Positions 46,301 to 61,300 of a DNA stretch of 64,000 nucleotides are shown one piece after another. Source of the stretch: Notospermus geniculatus (taxonomy: Eukaryota; Nemertea; Pilidiophora; Heteronemertea; Lineidae); the NCBI GenBank assembly GCA_002633025.1, contig NMRB01001871.1:76258-140257 (forward strand), given 5' to 3'. The stretch's first letter is position 1, and each line of letters opens with the position of its first letter. The position numbers and the translations under genes were made by a program. Under the pieces are notes generated by a model. That model was not told the DNA's origin. It was given only the letters and a program-made list of their open reading frames with translations, and made no database searches.

Positions 46301-49300
46301 ACCCTGTGAACCGGGTGCTTTTGGCTCGCCAGGTACAAGGAAGTGTTGTTACCATGGAGTCTGACATGGCACCCACAATAGTCGCAAGACAGCACTTTCT
46401 GGCCTCAATCATGCCTCTAGAGATTTCTATACCAAAGAGGTAACCTGCAGTTGACAACTCATCACATTTTTGATGATGTTGAATCGAAGGAAAGCGTAGT
46501 CTTCGTCAATCTCATTAACATGTTCGTGTTGGTTTAATTTCAACTTTCCATGTACCTCGACCATGTTTACCTTAAAACATGATTAGCACAACCTAGTAAT
46601 TGTCACCTCTCTTTCCTGTACATGCCACAACTTCAGCAACAGCAATCTTGCTGAATGTAACAGATTTACCGGTAATGTACTTTACCATAAGTACCTCATA
46701 TAGATTACCTGATTATGAGGGATTTCATTTCCCGTGCGACACCACAGAACTAATGGGGTACAAATATCTTATTGGAACGAATATAGAAAGTGATAAAGGT
46801 CAAGTCTTGGGTCTAATGGCTTATTTCCGCGTTCAACATGGAAGTGACAGGATATTGAACCAACATCTTTTATTTCATGCTTCAACATGTCATCAGAATC
46901 TTTTTTCCTGCTATACCCGTACGTCGTCTTACTGCGTCTCAAAAATTGTATGACTTGGCCAACATTCAGCGTTTTGATTCGATGAGATTTTCCATGATTC
47001 CACCATTTTTAGCCACAGAACCAACAATGGGGCCTTTACCCAATGAGTACTGAGGCATTTTTATTGAATATACATGTATGACTATGTCACGAAATAAGGA
47101 AAGGTTTGGTATTAAGTTGGGAATTTGCTATCACCATCCTGGATCCTGGAGTTCCTTTCCACAAGATGAAATTGCCAATTCCTTTGAAATGAAGCATTTC
47201 TTACCAATCGAAAGATTTCTATATATACCTTACTGATACATTTACCATGTGCCTTTGGTGAACGCCTTTCTGCACATCAAACCTAAGATACAAAGCATGA
47301 AGCTTCCTTTGATGAATTTACAAGTTAAATTTAGTCGTTATTAATTTGCCTACTGATATTTATACAGCTTTCTTCGCGCATGTTGCTGCAAGAATTAGTG
47401 AGCTTTGGAAAGGAATGCCCCAAAGCTACTGCTGTAAATTAATGAGAAATTCTTCGTCGCAAATTTTGTGTTCAGTCACAAGATTTTTACCTTACAACAC
47501 TTTGAGTGGCTGATGTATGAGAACCAAAAATTGGCAATGTCCTCTGAAACGTCACATTGAGTTAACTTTGATGTAGACCTCCTTTACCGACACCATAAAT
47601 GTATGAGTTTAAATCAGGCTGTCTGGCCATTACGTTGATGGTTACAAAGCCAGATCCGGTGTGTTTGTCAGGCAAAGTTTGGACAGGCATATTGATCAGA
47701 CAGCCCAATAAAGAGCATTGCATGCTTTCATCTCATGCATGCTCAGGCCTAACTTGTGAAGCTGTTGACGTAAATTGTTTCCCAATAGGATTGGCCAAAT
47801 AGCCTACACTGCTACAAAGGATACAAGTCAAAGCTTACCGAATGATGCAAAGCTTTGTGCATCGTTTCTTTTTCAGCTCACACCATTATCTTGGTTGCTA
47901 AGGATCAGATTCTGTTGCCGTGTCTAATCCTTTTTCTCCCGTCAGTCGGTTGTCATGAGCACTTTCCTTCATTTGCAAGCTGTGAGAAATATTTGCATCT
48001 CAAAGGATGCTGGAGATAACACCTTTATGCTTTTATCCAGCGTCAGATCCCGACGCTATGTAGCTGTAGATTGAGATACTTGTGGTTATATCTTTGTCAG
48101 GCGAAGTTGTGAATATAAAATATCACCGAAAACGTTCATACTGTAAAATCTCGTGTTTAAGTCACCAGTTACCGTACCAATACTCACTACCCGCCCATAA
48201 CTGAAATTATGAAAGGGTCATTATCTTACCAACCTCAACCTACTCAAATCATTATTTTCGTTCCGTCATCAAAGATCTGACTGTGGTTGAATACACCTGC
48301 AAAATATGACTCTCAGAACGTTATTCCTCAGGACCCTTCGGTGCTTTAATATACGGACACCAATTTCTCGCTTCGCTCTAAACTGGATTGGCCTTCTTGC
48401 TGAACCTCTACCCAACCCCGAACAGATATCTAAAACTGACATCATTTTGGTTTCAGAATAAAGGTGACATGTAAAGGTGTATTCCTTCATTGTATTGAGC
48501 CAACGCAGTTTTTGGATTCTCCTGAATATGAAGCTTGTCCACCAACTTGTCGAGATACCAGTTACTATCAGGTAAGAGGAATTAGATTATTGAATGGATC
48601 TTTTGGTTTATTCTTGATCATCCTTTCTACAATCTGTTCTATGTACTTAATACGTAAACAGTTCCATGATTACACTTAGCGCCTTTTGCTTGCAGCATAT
48701 AGCATTTAACTTGCGGTTAGATATCCACCAAATCGGCTACTGCTACCAGATACAGCTTTTTTGCCAGCATTTTTGTTCTAAAGTGTCAATTTTTTGTTCG
48801 AGCTACGGATTCAAAATGTATAGATTTACAAGGCTACGTTGACTTGCCTGATATCAAACACTGACTACACATGTACATGTCAATGCATATAGTTCATTTA
48901 GAAACATGTACCCATGAGATCCACTCATTTGATTTAGTGGAACCAAAAACTCACAGGGCAAGTAAAACCGCACTGTTGGTGATGTTTCTGAAATGTACAT
49001 AGTCAGGGCTAGAGTGGCTAGCACTTTCTTCACCTACATGGTAATTGATGCCGATGTTCAAATTTTCACCGTGTTTCCATGAGGAACATGTAGAGTACTA
49101 CGAACTCTACACACGGCAGACATCACAGCAGAAAAGACCCTTTTGGTGACACTATTCAAATTTTGTTGCATTGTTCTATTTTCATATATCTTAGGACAAT
49201 TTTCTTGCAATTCTCTTGCATAATCCTTGTGTCTTGCTTTAGGCAAGCTTTCCTCTAGGTCTTGCACTTTGGATCATTACATAGAATTACTACTGGGATT

Positions 49301-52300
49301 AATGTAAGACCAGTCTTCATCATTCTTTTGCAATTCTCTTGCACTATCATTGCATTTACCCTTCTTTCTCTTCGATTTTAATCAAATTTTACAATTACCC
49401 TGTCCATGTCTGATGAGCTATTTCAGCATCTTCTCGGCATTTATCCGTAGGTTTGAGTCAAAATGAATGTTGACCTAGTTGGCCTGATTAGATCGCCACT
49501 TTGACCTACTAAATCGATATAAGATTCGTAGGGGCTAGTCCACTTGTAGATTGTGGACTGTACAAGTTATCAAACCAGTTGTCCCGTCAGCACATCATCA
49601 GAAATTCATAAACGAACTTGACTTATGAATTTTTGCATCAAGGATGTATCTTCACCTTGAGAATGATGTGAATTATAATAAATAGTGCCTCTTTTACATG
49701 TGCAGATGGAGTTGGCCCTGAAAATAGGTACATGTATGCTATTAATGAAGTAGTGCTGTTGGCCGGAGGTGGACTTCCTGTGTTGGCACCAATGTTGCCC
49801 ACAACATCAGCAGTGATAAGCCAAGAAACGTGCCTATGCATAAATACTGTAACAACTTTAGTAAATGCAACCTTCTACGTGGTTGGATTAATGGACCTAG
49901 TATCGAAATGTTCCTCCTGATTTTATGNNNNNNNNNNNNNNNNNNNNNNNNNNNNNNNNNNNNNNNNNNNNNNNNNNNNNNNNNNNNNNNNNNNNNNNNN
50001 NNNNNNNNNNNNNNNNNNNNNNNNNNNNNNNNNNNNNNNNNNNNNNNNNNNNNNNNNNNNNNNNNNNNNNNNNNNNNNNNNNNNNNNNNNNNNNNNNNNN
50101 NNNNNNNNNNNNNNNNNNNNNNNNNNNNNNNNNNNNNNNNNNNNNNNNNNNNNNNNNNNNNNNNNNNNNNNNNNNNNNNNNNNNNNNNNNNNNNNNNNNN
50201 NNNNNNNNNNNNNNNNNNNNNNNNNNNNNNNNNNNNNNNNNNNNNNNNNNNNNNNNNNNNNNNNNNNNNNNNNNNNNNNNNNNNNNNNNNNNNNNNNNNN
50301 NNNNNNNNNNNNNNNNNNNNNNNNNNNNNNNNNNNNNNNNNNNNNNNNNNNNNNNNNNNNNNNNNNNNNNNNNNNNNNNNNNNNNNNNNNNNNNNNNNNN
50401 NNNNNNNNNNNNNNNNNNNNNNNNNNNNNNNNNNNNNNNNNNNNNNNNNNNNNNNNNNNNNNNNNNNNNNNNNNNNNNNNNNNNNNNNNNNNNNNNNNNN
50501 NNNNNNNNNNNNNNNNNNNNNNNNNNNNNNNNNNNNNNNNNNNNNNNNNNNNNNNNNNNNNNNNNNNNNNNNNNNNNNNNNNNNNNNNNNNNNNNNNNNN
50601 NNNCCATTTTTCAGAGACATGGATAGAGATGGCTAAACTTTGTTTAGTGCACAAGTGACCATTGATATCAAATATTCAAAAGACCAAGCAGGTTATAAAT
50701 ACCTCCTGTAATTAGGGAGTAATCGACCTCAAAAGAAAAAGTGTTACAACCAGCCCCGGTCTCCCTTATCTAAAACTGACATCATTTTGGTTTCAGAATA
50801 AAGGTGACATGTAAAGGTGTATTCCTTCATTGTATTGAGCCAACGCAGTTTTTGGATTCTCCTGAATATGAAGCTTGTCCACCAACTTGTCGAGATACCA
50901 GTTACTATCAGGTAAGAGGAATTAGATTATTGAATGGATCTTTTGGTTTATTCTTGATCATCCTTTCTACAATCTGTTCTATGTACTTAATACGTAAACA
51001 GTTCCATGATTACACTTAGCGCCTTTTGCTTGCAGCATATAGCATTTAACTTGCGGTTAGATATCCACCAAATCGGCTACTGCTACCAGATACAGCTTTT
51101 TTTGCCAGCATTTTTGTTCTAAAGTGTCAATTTTTTGTTCGAGCTACGGATTCAAAATGTATAAATTTTCAAGGCTACATTGACTTGCCTTGATATCAAA
51201 CACTGACTGCACATGTACATGTACATGTACATGTACACGTCAATGCATAGTTCATTGAAACATGTACCCATGAGATCCACTCATTTGATTTAGTGGAACC
51301 AAAAACTCACAGAGCAAGTAAAACCGCACTGTTGGTGATGTTTCTGAAATGTACATAGTCAGGGCTGGAGTGGCTAGCATTTCTTCACCTACATGGTATT
51401 GATGCCGATGTTCAAATTTTCACCGTGTTTCCATGAGGAACATGTAGAGTGCCGGTACTACGAACTCTATACACACGGCAGACATCACAGCAGAAAAGAC
51501 CCTTTTGGTGACACTATTCAAATTTTGTTGCATTGTTCTATTTTCATATATCTTAGGACAATTTTCTTGCAATTCTCTTGCATAATCCTTGTGTCTTGCT
51601 TTAGGCAAGCTTTCCTCTAGGTCTTGCACTTTGGATCATTACATAGAATTACTGGGATTAATGTAAGACCAGTCTTCATCATTCTTTTGCAATTCTCTTG
51701 CACTATCATTGCATTTACCCTTCTTCCTCTTCGATTTTAATCAAATTTTACAATTACCCTGTCCATGTCTGATGAGCTATTTCAGCATCTTCTCGGGATT
51801 CACCCATTGTTTTGAGTCAAAATGAATGTTGACCTAGTTGGCCTGATGAGGTCGCCACTTTGACCTACTAAATCGATATAAGATTCGTAGGGGCTATTCC
51901 ACTTGTAGATTTTGGACTGTACAAGTTATCAAACCAGTTGTCCCGTCAGCACATCATCAGAAATTCATAAACGAACTTGACTTATGAATTTTTGCATCAA
52001 GGATGTATCTTCACCTTGCACTCTTAAAAAATTCTTGTCACCGCAACTTGTCTGCGAATATGGATGAGATGCTTTAGTCCGCCTGACGAATTACGTCATT
52101 CATGACACAATTTACTTGTCATGGCGAGTCGCACATCTCCGTGACGAGTTCAGTTTATCCAGTCGACAAGGTCTCTAGTTATGGCGATAAGTTGCAGGTG
52201 GCAGGACATTATTGCGCATGCGCTTCCCTCACAGTTATCGCTCAATTTATTGAACTCTAAGCATGCTGTCACCATCGTTGCCTCAATAGCCAGGAGGGTT

Positions 52301-55300
52301 TAGGTGTTATGTCTGGTAGTTTATACGTTTCATAGGTCGTAGGTTCGAATCCCGCCGTAGGCCCGGTGAAATTTGGGAGAGTTTTTCTTTCATTTGTACC
52401 TGTTATTAGTACTTGTAACTACCGCATAACGGTATCTTGGCGCACAATTTTTAATTTTTGTGTAGCCTGAATGACGAGATGTAGTTGTTTCAATGATAAG
52501 ATGTCTCTTTTCCGAGGATGACAAGTTAAAAACTTGTCAATTGACAAGATAGACCCTGTCAATTTAAGCATATTCTGAGAACGAGTTCCAGCTTGTCAGT
52601 ACGACGAGAATTTTTTAAGAGTGTGAGAATGATGTGAATTATAATAAATAGTGCCTCTTTTACATGTGCAGATGGACTTGGCCCTGAAAAAAGGTTACAT
52701 GTATGCTATTAATGAAGTAGTGCTGTTGGCCGAAGGCGGACTTCCTGTGTTGGCACCAGTGTTGCCCACAACATCAGCAGTGATAAGCCAAGAAACGTGC
52801 CTATGCATAAATACAACTTTAGTAAATGCAACCTTCTATCATGCTCATAATGTATTTGAAAGAGCGAGTACAGACGTGGTTGGATTAATGGACCTAGTGT
52901 CGAAATGTTCCTCCTGATTTTGTATGCTGAAATGCTCATTAGAAGGTACGATATTGCACACCCTTCCCATACTGTCTTACCTCTACACTAACGTCTATCT
53001 CTTGAGAGAAGCACCATATTAGGTTTTAAATACGTTCTCATTTCACCCTGAAGTAAAATCCAAATATTTTGTCATTCGTACTGACAAAAAATAGAGTGAG
53101 GTACACGATATCCGGATCCACCGGTTAACAAAGGCATCACACTAAATGCCGGCGTGTTCGTATACCGTGTACAGTCTTGAATTCGCAGGCTTAACTCCTA
53201 CATGTATAATACCGGACAGTACTTGTTGAAGCGTCATTCAGTGAAGTAAGAAGTTGTCCTTCAATTGGGGCACAGCCTCCCTTATGATTCATGCAGCTAT
53301 GCCAAGTTACTTCTTCAACGTTATTTTTGACAAATCGGTGCTTTTACCACCGAGATATACAGGAAAGATCCATGAGTCATTTTCCATTAACTTTGAAAAG
53401 CTGCTTTCGTGCTTAGTGGTTCGTTATGAAGGAGCATTAACCTTTGGAAAGTCTCTGATTTCGAATCACCCTTCGTATCTCATCAGACACAAGTACATTC
53501 AGATGCATTTTCCTTTATGATAGTATAGACCATTTCAGCAAACTTAGGGTGAAATGATTCCCGGTCTTGTTTTTTCGCACTTTCCCTCGAAATTTAAATC
53601 TCATCGCGTTATTTTGCCAACTCTCGCTTCGGTCTTGCATACTGCAGTTTTCGCATTTGAATAACTTTCAATATTTTTGTCAGTTGCATGGGTAGAGGTG
53701 AAAAATATTGAAATATGTACCGTCCTAAAATATTTCCAAAGGCGATAACTTTGCATTTTAATGACTGTGTATACGGTATATTCTTTCACCAGGGGGCGCA
53801 AATTGTGTTTTCACAGTCGACATTTCAGAGATTGTGCTCAGTGAGCCTTGAGGCAAGAATTTCTCAAAGCCATCAATGTGTTTATCATTGACATTATACG
53901 AGGAAATTTCCTTTCCTTCGAGTCTTCACAGTCCTTAAAATGTTCATGTCGCCAACGTCAATGATGGAGATGACAGGAATACAGACACTTTGACACTGAT
54001 ACACAAGGATAATGCAAGCTTTAGGAATGGATATACCTGTCTTGGAGCATCTTCGAATGGTCAACGTTATTGAATATCTTTGTTGTTGTACCATACATCA
54101 GCCATCATTTGGCTGAAATCCATTGCCCATGGTGTAGTAGCCGCCTTTTGGAGTGAGTCTAGTGTCACGGCAATGCAAAATACCCCAAGGAATTGATAAA
54201 GACTTTAATGCTTTTTTTTCATGATTCTCCTCTTACGGCGTGCAGCATAGTCAGTTGACTCGCTATCTAAAATGCGCTATGAAGTGTTATCAAATTTCTA
54301 ATTATTGGGAAAAAACAAATCCCTGTGGAATCTATGGTAATGCCTGTGGTTTCTTCGCTTCCATTAACACTACAGATCAATTCTTAATCAGAAAAAAAGT
54401 CACGGAGAGTCACTAAGAATGGCTAATCTATTGAGGAGCTGGAATTTGTAATGATAAGTTCCTGGGAGTAATTCTGCCAGATTGAGTGTTTTAATGTGAT
54501 TACAAGTTGTACTATCTCATTATCTTGAAGCGAATGGGGTAGTGTATTGGTTATTGAGATTCTGACACGGTTTCTAGTGTCATTTCATGACCCGTTCATC
54601 ATTTTGCAACAAGCTTAGAATAAGAATGAGTGATTCTATGTAGAAGACTATCTTTTCCACATTAAGAGGTCAGTCCGAGGAAAGCCACTGCCAGGTTGAA
54701 GGACAATATCGTCAGGTTACATGGATCGTTTTGGGTTGGCCCATTGACCATTTCCTTGAAGGTAGGATGTTGCTGAATGGCTGACATGGTTGGTTGCACA
54801 CAGTTCAATAGGGCTATTGGCGCTTGGATGGTCAATGAGTCAACCCTATAATCCATGTCCTGCAAATCATTGTGCCTCTGACCTGGCAGTGGGTCACTCG
54901 GACTGCATGACCTCTTGCTGTGGAAACTAGAGTATGAAGGAGATTGGCTTTTATTGTTTAGCCATGAGAAAGAAAGAAATGAGAAAGAAACGTTGTTCGT
55001 TTGTTTGTCCACCTCCAGTGACCGGGTATACATTATAGTTTCAGACCATGACCATCAATGAAATTTGGACCCCTGATATCTACCATTAGTTGATAAGGCA
55101 GTTGTGTTTTTGGCCTGTTCCAAACTGCAACGCCAAGAAATCCTTTGACTGGAAAATTCCATATCCTTATGCAAATTCTAAATGATAATCTCTCTTCTTC
55201 AGGTTACAATATCTGCCCTGGAGGACAGTAAGATAATTACATGGAACCCAAAGGCATACCACCAATATTTACAAAGTAATCCATTTATTGATGCTCTGTT

Positions 55301-58300
55301 GAGGAACCTCATGGGGAAAGACATCACAATAAAACTGTACCAACTACAGGAGATGTTACGGCATCCACAACAGGAAAGCACATGCTCATCGTTGGCAGAT
55401 ATTCGGAACAGTGTTATTGGGAATAACAATCATGATAATGCGCCAGTACCAACGTTTAGTGAAACCATTGAAAAACTACACCGGTATTCCGTCAGTGCTT
55501 CAAGGAAAAGTAGTAAGAAAGGTAGTATTGCTTCTTTTTAACATTTAATGTTGGTAAGTGGTGATACCTGAAATATTTTTGTTGTTGAAGCCATAGGAAT
55601 CGAACCAACCTTATGTTAGAACGATAACTCAAAATCTTCTGTGTTCTTTCCCATTCGTCATACTGTCATCACAAATCCATGCATTTGTTCTTTGGTGGTA
55701 GTGATGATGTTGAAAAAAAGCAGCTTGGCTTCCCTTGATATCCTTCTTGCTTGTTGTCATCTATTCCAATTCGGAAACTTGTGATAGATGGTGGGAGCTC
55801 TGCTAGTGTTTTTTATCATCTCATGAATTCCACCAATGTCACTTAAGGATGAGTAGACGGCTGAGTTCTCATTCAGGTAGGGAAACTAGAATTAGTTTTC
55901 AATGATTAATTGTTGAAAGAGGTTGTTTTCTTATGACTAAGCGTCCCATTTCTGCTTCTCCATCAAGTTTATTCGCCACATATTTCAAGATTCTCATGAT
56001 AATCGCCAGGGGAATGAATTGCTTGGTCAGATTGTCGTCCCATTATCCAGAGGATTAATCGTAACGTCTTGGTTTGGCAGATCATATTGTGTCTGGGCCG
56101 GAAAGAGTCGTAGATCCTCTCTAAGTATCATTACCGTGATTGCCTCGGCTTGAGATTAGAACGTCTCAGATTTGACGTTGATTGGCAGTTTGACAATGAT
56201 TGAATAAATCAAGACGTCATAACAAATTAGTCTCGGGAAGCGTACGTTGTTTACGTCTGAATAATGTTGTTGGTGTTGATCATTTCCGCGGATCATTTCC
56301 TGCTCGATGTTGTCAAGTCAGGACAAGGCGTTTGTCAGTTTTGTTTAGATATCTTTGGTTTCTGTGAAATAGTTGGTGTTTTACCAGTAATCGAGGGCAT
56401 TCTATGGGTTGGAAAGGTATACTCAGCATCATACATTACGATGAACAATTTCCCCCGAGCTGCAGGATGATATGATGCAGCAATGTCTTTTGAACTATAC
56501 GGGATGAAATACCAGTCTTACAGTTGGTTTGTCTCATCTGCCAGCAGCCTGGTTTCCACTTTGAATTTCNCATTCGTCATAACTGTCATCACAAATCCAT
56601 GCATTTGTTCTTTGGTGGTAGTGATGATGTTGAAAAAAAGCAGCTTGGCTTCCCTTGATATCCTTCTTGCTTGTTGTCATCTATTCCAATTCGGAAACTT
56701 GTGATAGATGGTGGGAGCTCTGCTAGTGTTTTTTATCATCTCATGAATTCCACCAATGTCACTTAAGGATGAGTAGACGGCTGAGTTCTCATTCAGGTAG
56801 GGAAACTAGAATTAGTTTTCAATGATTAATTGTTGAAAGAGGTTGTTTTCTTATGACTAAGCGTCCCATTTCTGCTTCTCCATCAAGTTTATTCGCCACA
56901 TATTTCAAGATTCTCATGATAATCGCCAGGGGAATGAATTGCTTGGTCAGATTGTCGTCCCATTATCCAGAGGATTAATCGTAACGTCTTTGTTTGGCAG
57001 ATCATATTGTGTCTAGGCCGGAAAGAGTCGTAGATCCTCTCTAAGTATCATTACCGTGATTGCCTCGGCTTGAGATTAGAACGTCCCAGATTTGACGTTG
57101 ATTGGCAGTTTGACAATGATTGAATAAATCAAGACGTCATAACAAATTAGTCTCGGGAAGCGTACGTTGTTTACGTCTGAATAATGTTGTTGGTGTTGAT
57201 CATTTCCGCGGATCATTTCCTGCTCGATGTTGTCAAGTCAGGACAAGGCTTTTGTCAGTTTTGTTTTGATATCTTTGGTTTCTGTGAAGTAGTTGGTGTT
57301 TTACCAGTAATCGAGGGCATTCTATGGGTTGGAAAGGTATACTCAGCATCATATTACGAAGAACAATTTCCCCCGAGCTGCAGGATGATGCAGCAATGTC
57401 GTTTGAACTATACGGGATGAAATACCAGTCTTACAGTTGGTTTGTCTCATCTGCCAGCACCCTGGTTTCCACTTTGAATTTCTCATTGAAAAGTTCTGAA
57501 AAACACACGATAAACTGGATTTTGTTCACTTTATTCCTGGTAAAAAACGTTAGTAATGATGTCATCTGTATTCCATCACAGCTAACTGAGGTTTTATCAA
57601 ACCTGTTTTTGGCAGAACAGTTTCCTCCAAGGATTTACTAGCTTTATGCAAATTCATGAAATTCTGAATACCGATAGATGTTCCCATAGAAACAGTAGTT
57701 GGCAAATGCTGCTGGCGATCTTCAGCAGCCCATGTAAATTTCAAGATTGCTCAAATGTTGGCAAGCTTTCTTAATCCCTAAGGAGACATTTTGAATGATA
57801 GCTTTGTTCTGCTTTGCGGGATAAAAAAATCTCTTTTTGTATCTAAATCTTTTCAATGTATGACAACTCTCGTGGCTTCAGGAAATGACATCGTGTTTTA
57901 CTGCACGTATGGATTTCGTAGACGGAGTACAGTCTTTGTGTGGTATTCTGTACTCTGATGATATTCGTATGGAAATTAATGAGGTCCTACTGCGTTCAAT
58001 ATCAAATCAGTGATCCTACAAGATTTGGCCCTGTTTGCTGCAGGTAGGCCTACACGAGCCTTCTTATGCTTTGGAAAATGATGTTCGAAAGACCTTCGAA
58101 AAGGGTTAAAAGTTGATCCGTCAGCCTTTTGCTAGTTCCAACGCATACTAGTATTAAATGATTATTCGTCATAAAACAACCATATCTTGATGTTGCTGGT
58201 ATCTCTGTCTTACAGGCTGTTGTTCATTTCATCTTATTGGTGCATAAGTACACAGACAGTATCCTTCTATTCATTAATAATCATGAATCGAGCATTTGAT

Positions 58301-61300
58301 GTCTGATTTGCCTCCGGATTTATTGATCACTGGTCATCCTTGCAGTTGGAGACTAATTTGTTATGTCAGTGGCACGGCCAGCGGCCTGTAGTTTCCACAT
58401 GATTAGCGAGATGAAGGCATCTGAGGAAGCGTGGTTATGACATGACATGGAGACAGATGCTGATTCTGACATGCGACCCTTCCTTTGAATTTGCAAGAAG
58501 ATAAGCTCAGCAGTGCAGTATTAACAGTAATTTAGGTAGCCTGATAGAGTGCTCAAAGACCATGATTGTGTTTGATAGAATATGATGAATTACAATTTGC
58601 TGACCAGTAGAATTTAAACCTCTTACCAATCTCCTTTTATGATGCAAGCAGGGATGATATATTAGGTGGCCTGGGTTGTATTTAACAGAATAATAGATTA
58701 CAGAAAAGCATCAGTAATCACTGGGCAAATGAATGTGTTTCTCATAATACTCATAGGGGAGTATTAAAAACCTATGACGAAGTGTTGCCACATAGAAGAT
58801 TCTTATTGAGATTCAACACATGTCTCTGCCAGTTATTGCTCTGGGCGGTAAATAGTTTTTGATTAGAATGTAGTATCGTTGTACTAAGTGAATTGGAAAA
58901 GCTCGAGTAATGAACAAGGGAAATGATGATGTTCTCAGCAATTGTTTTGCACCGAGTTTAGGTAAATGTTAGAGGTCAGAGTGAATCATCTGCTTGCCTG
59001 CTCAAGGGAGATTTGTGTTCTTTGATTTCCTAATAAATAAGGTGAAGATCTGAGAGAGATCTGCTGGTGATATCAGTAAAGTATCAAGACTGAAGTTCAC
59101 TTTATCTTCACCGAACAGTCAAGTATTTTTCTCGATATATGTGAAGCCTGTCTAGGCCATCATGTGATAATTAGGGATTCTCTGCGGTGACGAAGAGACG
59201 AGAGCTAAGAACACCTGTACCTCACCACACATTAAGGCAGTTGATAGCTAGGCTCATGAACTTTTTAAAAAGGTGGAAACACCAAACGCTTTTCCTCGTC
59301 CTACACCTTTTTTTTCTAATGTCATCAGTGTTCGTCTGGTAACGAATTATCCGAACTATACTCACCACCGACAGCCATGTTTTTTCTCCTAAATATATAA
59401 CGGGGCAATCCATTATCTCATCTACTACATGATATACTACATTGATATAAAAAAATGGTTGTCCACCACCAACACATAGGGTGTATTTCCTCATGTCCTC
59501 AGCAGAGGATGTCATCTGTTTGGCCCAGGAACTAATCTAATATCTAAAAGCCTAATGCATCGGTTTTTGCGAATATCACGATGACCGAGCATATCGCAGC
59601 CTTCACAATACGGACAAGCACTTGTGTCAATTTGAGAAGCACTGAGGGACCAGATATTCCGCCCTGTTGTCAATAACAACCATTCTTGAGATATTGGAGA
59701 TGGACTGGCTGTCTGAAGCTCCTGATAAAGTTTCAAACGGAAAGCTGAAGCGTTTATACAAGTAGTTCTACGAAACACAGCGGAATATCAAATGAAAATA
59801 ATGTAGAGGACGATGATAGATGACCTCAGGCTCTCAGGGATACATCGTCATTGGGAGAAAAGGAACGACAGCCCTGGGGAATGAGTGAGTTGTGAGGGAG
59901 AGGGAAACAGAAGCAGGAATCAATGTAGGCTATTTTTGCAGAAAAAGGCAGAATTACAGGAATGTGTGTCGTAGAAGACAGTATCTCTGACCTTGAATAC
60001 TACCAAAAATAATGTACTTTTTCAAGTTGGTAACTTTGACTGGAAGGGCTATGACGGTGTTGCTATTCTACGTTTATTCTACGTTCCTGTTCATTGCAGA
60101 AGATGTGGCTCTCAGCGATTGTTCTGGTGTAAGCCATTCTGATCCAAGTATCGGCAACCAATTGTCAGAGGTCACATAGCCATTGAGCTAAACTATTAAT
60201 ATCAAATGGAGCTTAGGAAAAAATGTGAATTTGTGCATAAATGTGTCAGACTTAAAAGCAAAAGCAATTCTATATCCCTTTTCTGATTCGAATTGTGCTG
60301 CCGTAATACAAATGACGATCATTAGAAGCCACTGAGGCAGTGGCATAATCGAATCGCGTTGGATTCGTAATAATCCTCACTTCAAAGGATGCACCAGATC
60401 ATATCGACAGAACGGCGACCCTGGATGTTGATTCGACTTATGACTAGGGAACAGAGCAGTGCACCAGACTGACGCGCAGATCCTTGTATTTCAGGAAGCA
60501 TTAAAATACTGTACAAAAGATAAAGTGTAGTATACTAAGTAATGTATAGTAGTCTATATCCGTACTGAATAGAGCAGATTGAGAAGTAGTGAACACACCA
60601 ATCCTTCATTGACAGCTAAAATGTCACATTTTCTTTTTCGACTTCTATTTTGAAGTTGGGTTAATTCTTGGTGATAGATGATGTCGATTGCCCAGCCTTA
60701 CATGGTGTATTGATTGGTTCTGTTCCCTCATCAGCAACCACTCAAGTGGGTTATATTTGCATTGTTGCAATATCATAGAAAGAAGTGTCATATAACAGAA
60801 GTCATGTCCTTAGTATGATTCACAAGGGCATACATTCTACCTGCTGCGATTCTACATGGTGTGGTCCAATATCCTTTGCACTCAGTGGACAACATGGTGT
60901 TAAAGAAAGAGCATTCCCACCACAATTTTTAGCATCCATACCCTTTTAACAACTATGCATTGCGAAAGTTACTTTCAGTCTCTTTCCTACCGAATGGTTG
61001 TTCCAAACCCATTATATAATGGTAACGAACAGCTTGAACACCTGATTGGGGTTGAAATCCCATCAGAATCAGGCATACTGTGTGTTTGATGTTCAAAATT
61101 GTCTACTTCCTTCATTCCATTTGAAAATTCAAATACAATAACACGAACGAGTTCCAGCGTTATCATATTGGTTTTGACATTCGCAGCCAGTTCATGTTGC
61201 TTCGTCTGATCCCAACGCTGATGATAAACAAAATTCCATCAAAGGAATGTATTGAAAATGGTTATATTCATCTCCCTCAAAGCTTCTCTGATCGTATCAT

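Larger units (their letters stand above)
50767..52924 (+). repeat. Duplicated block 4, copy B
   Basis: Counterpart of 48427-49927, containing an identical Popeye exon. It is longer mainly because of the 605-bp insertion at 52019-52623 and an expanded ACATGT run at 51211-51240. Confidence 0.88.

Noticed and set aside
49742-50654. Open frames of 230-290 codons over 49742-50654
   Set aside because: Again mostly N (49928-50603); no real protein content.
59512-59778. Minus-strand 88-codon frame with CPYCEGCDM
   Set aside because: Two Cys pairs suggested a zinc-binding motif, but no partner His/Cys spacing, splice sites or family support could be found.
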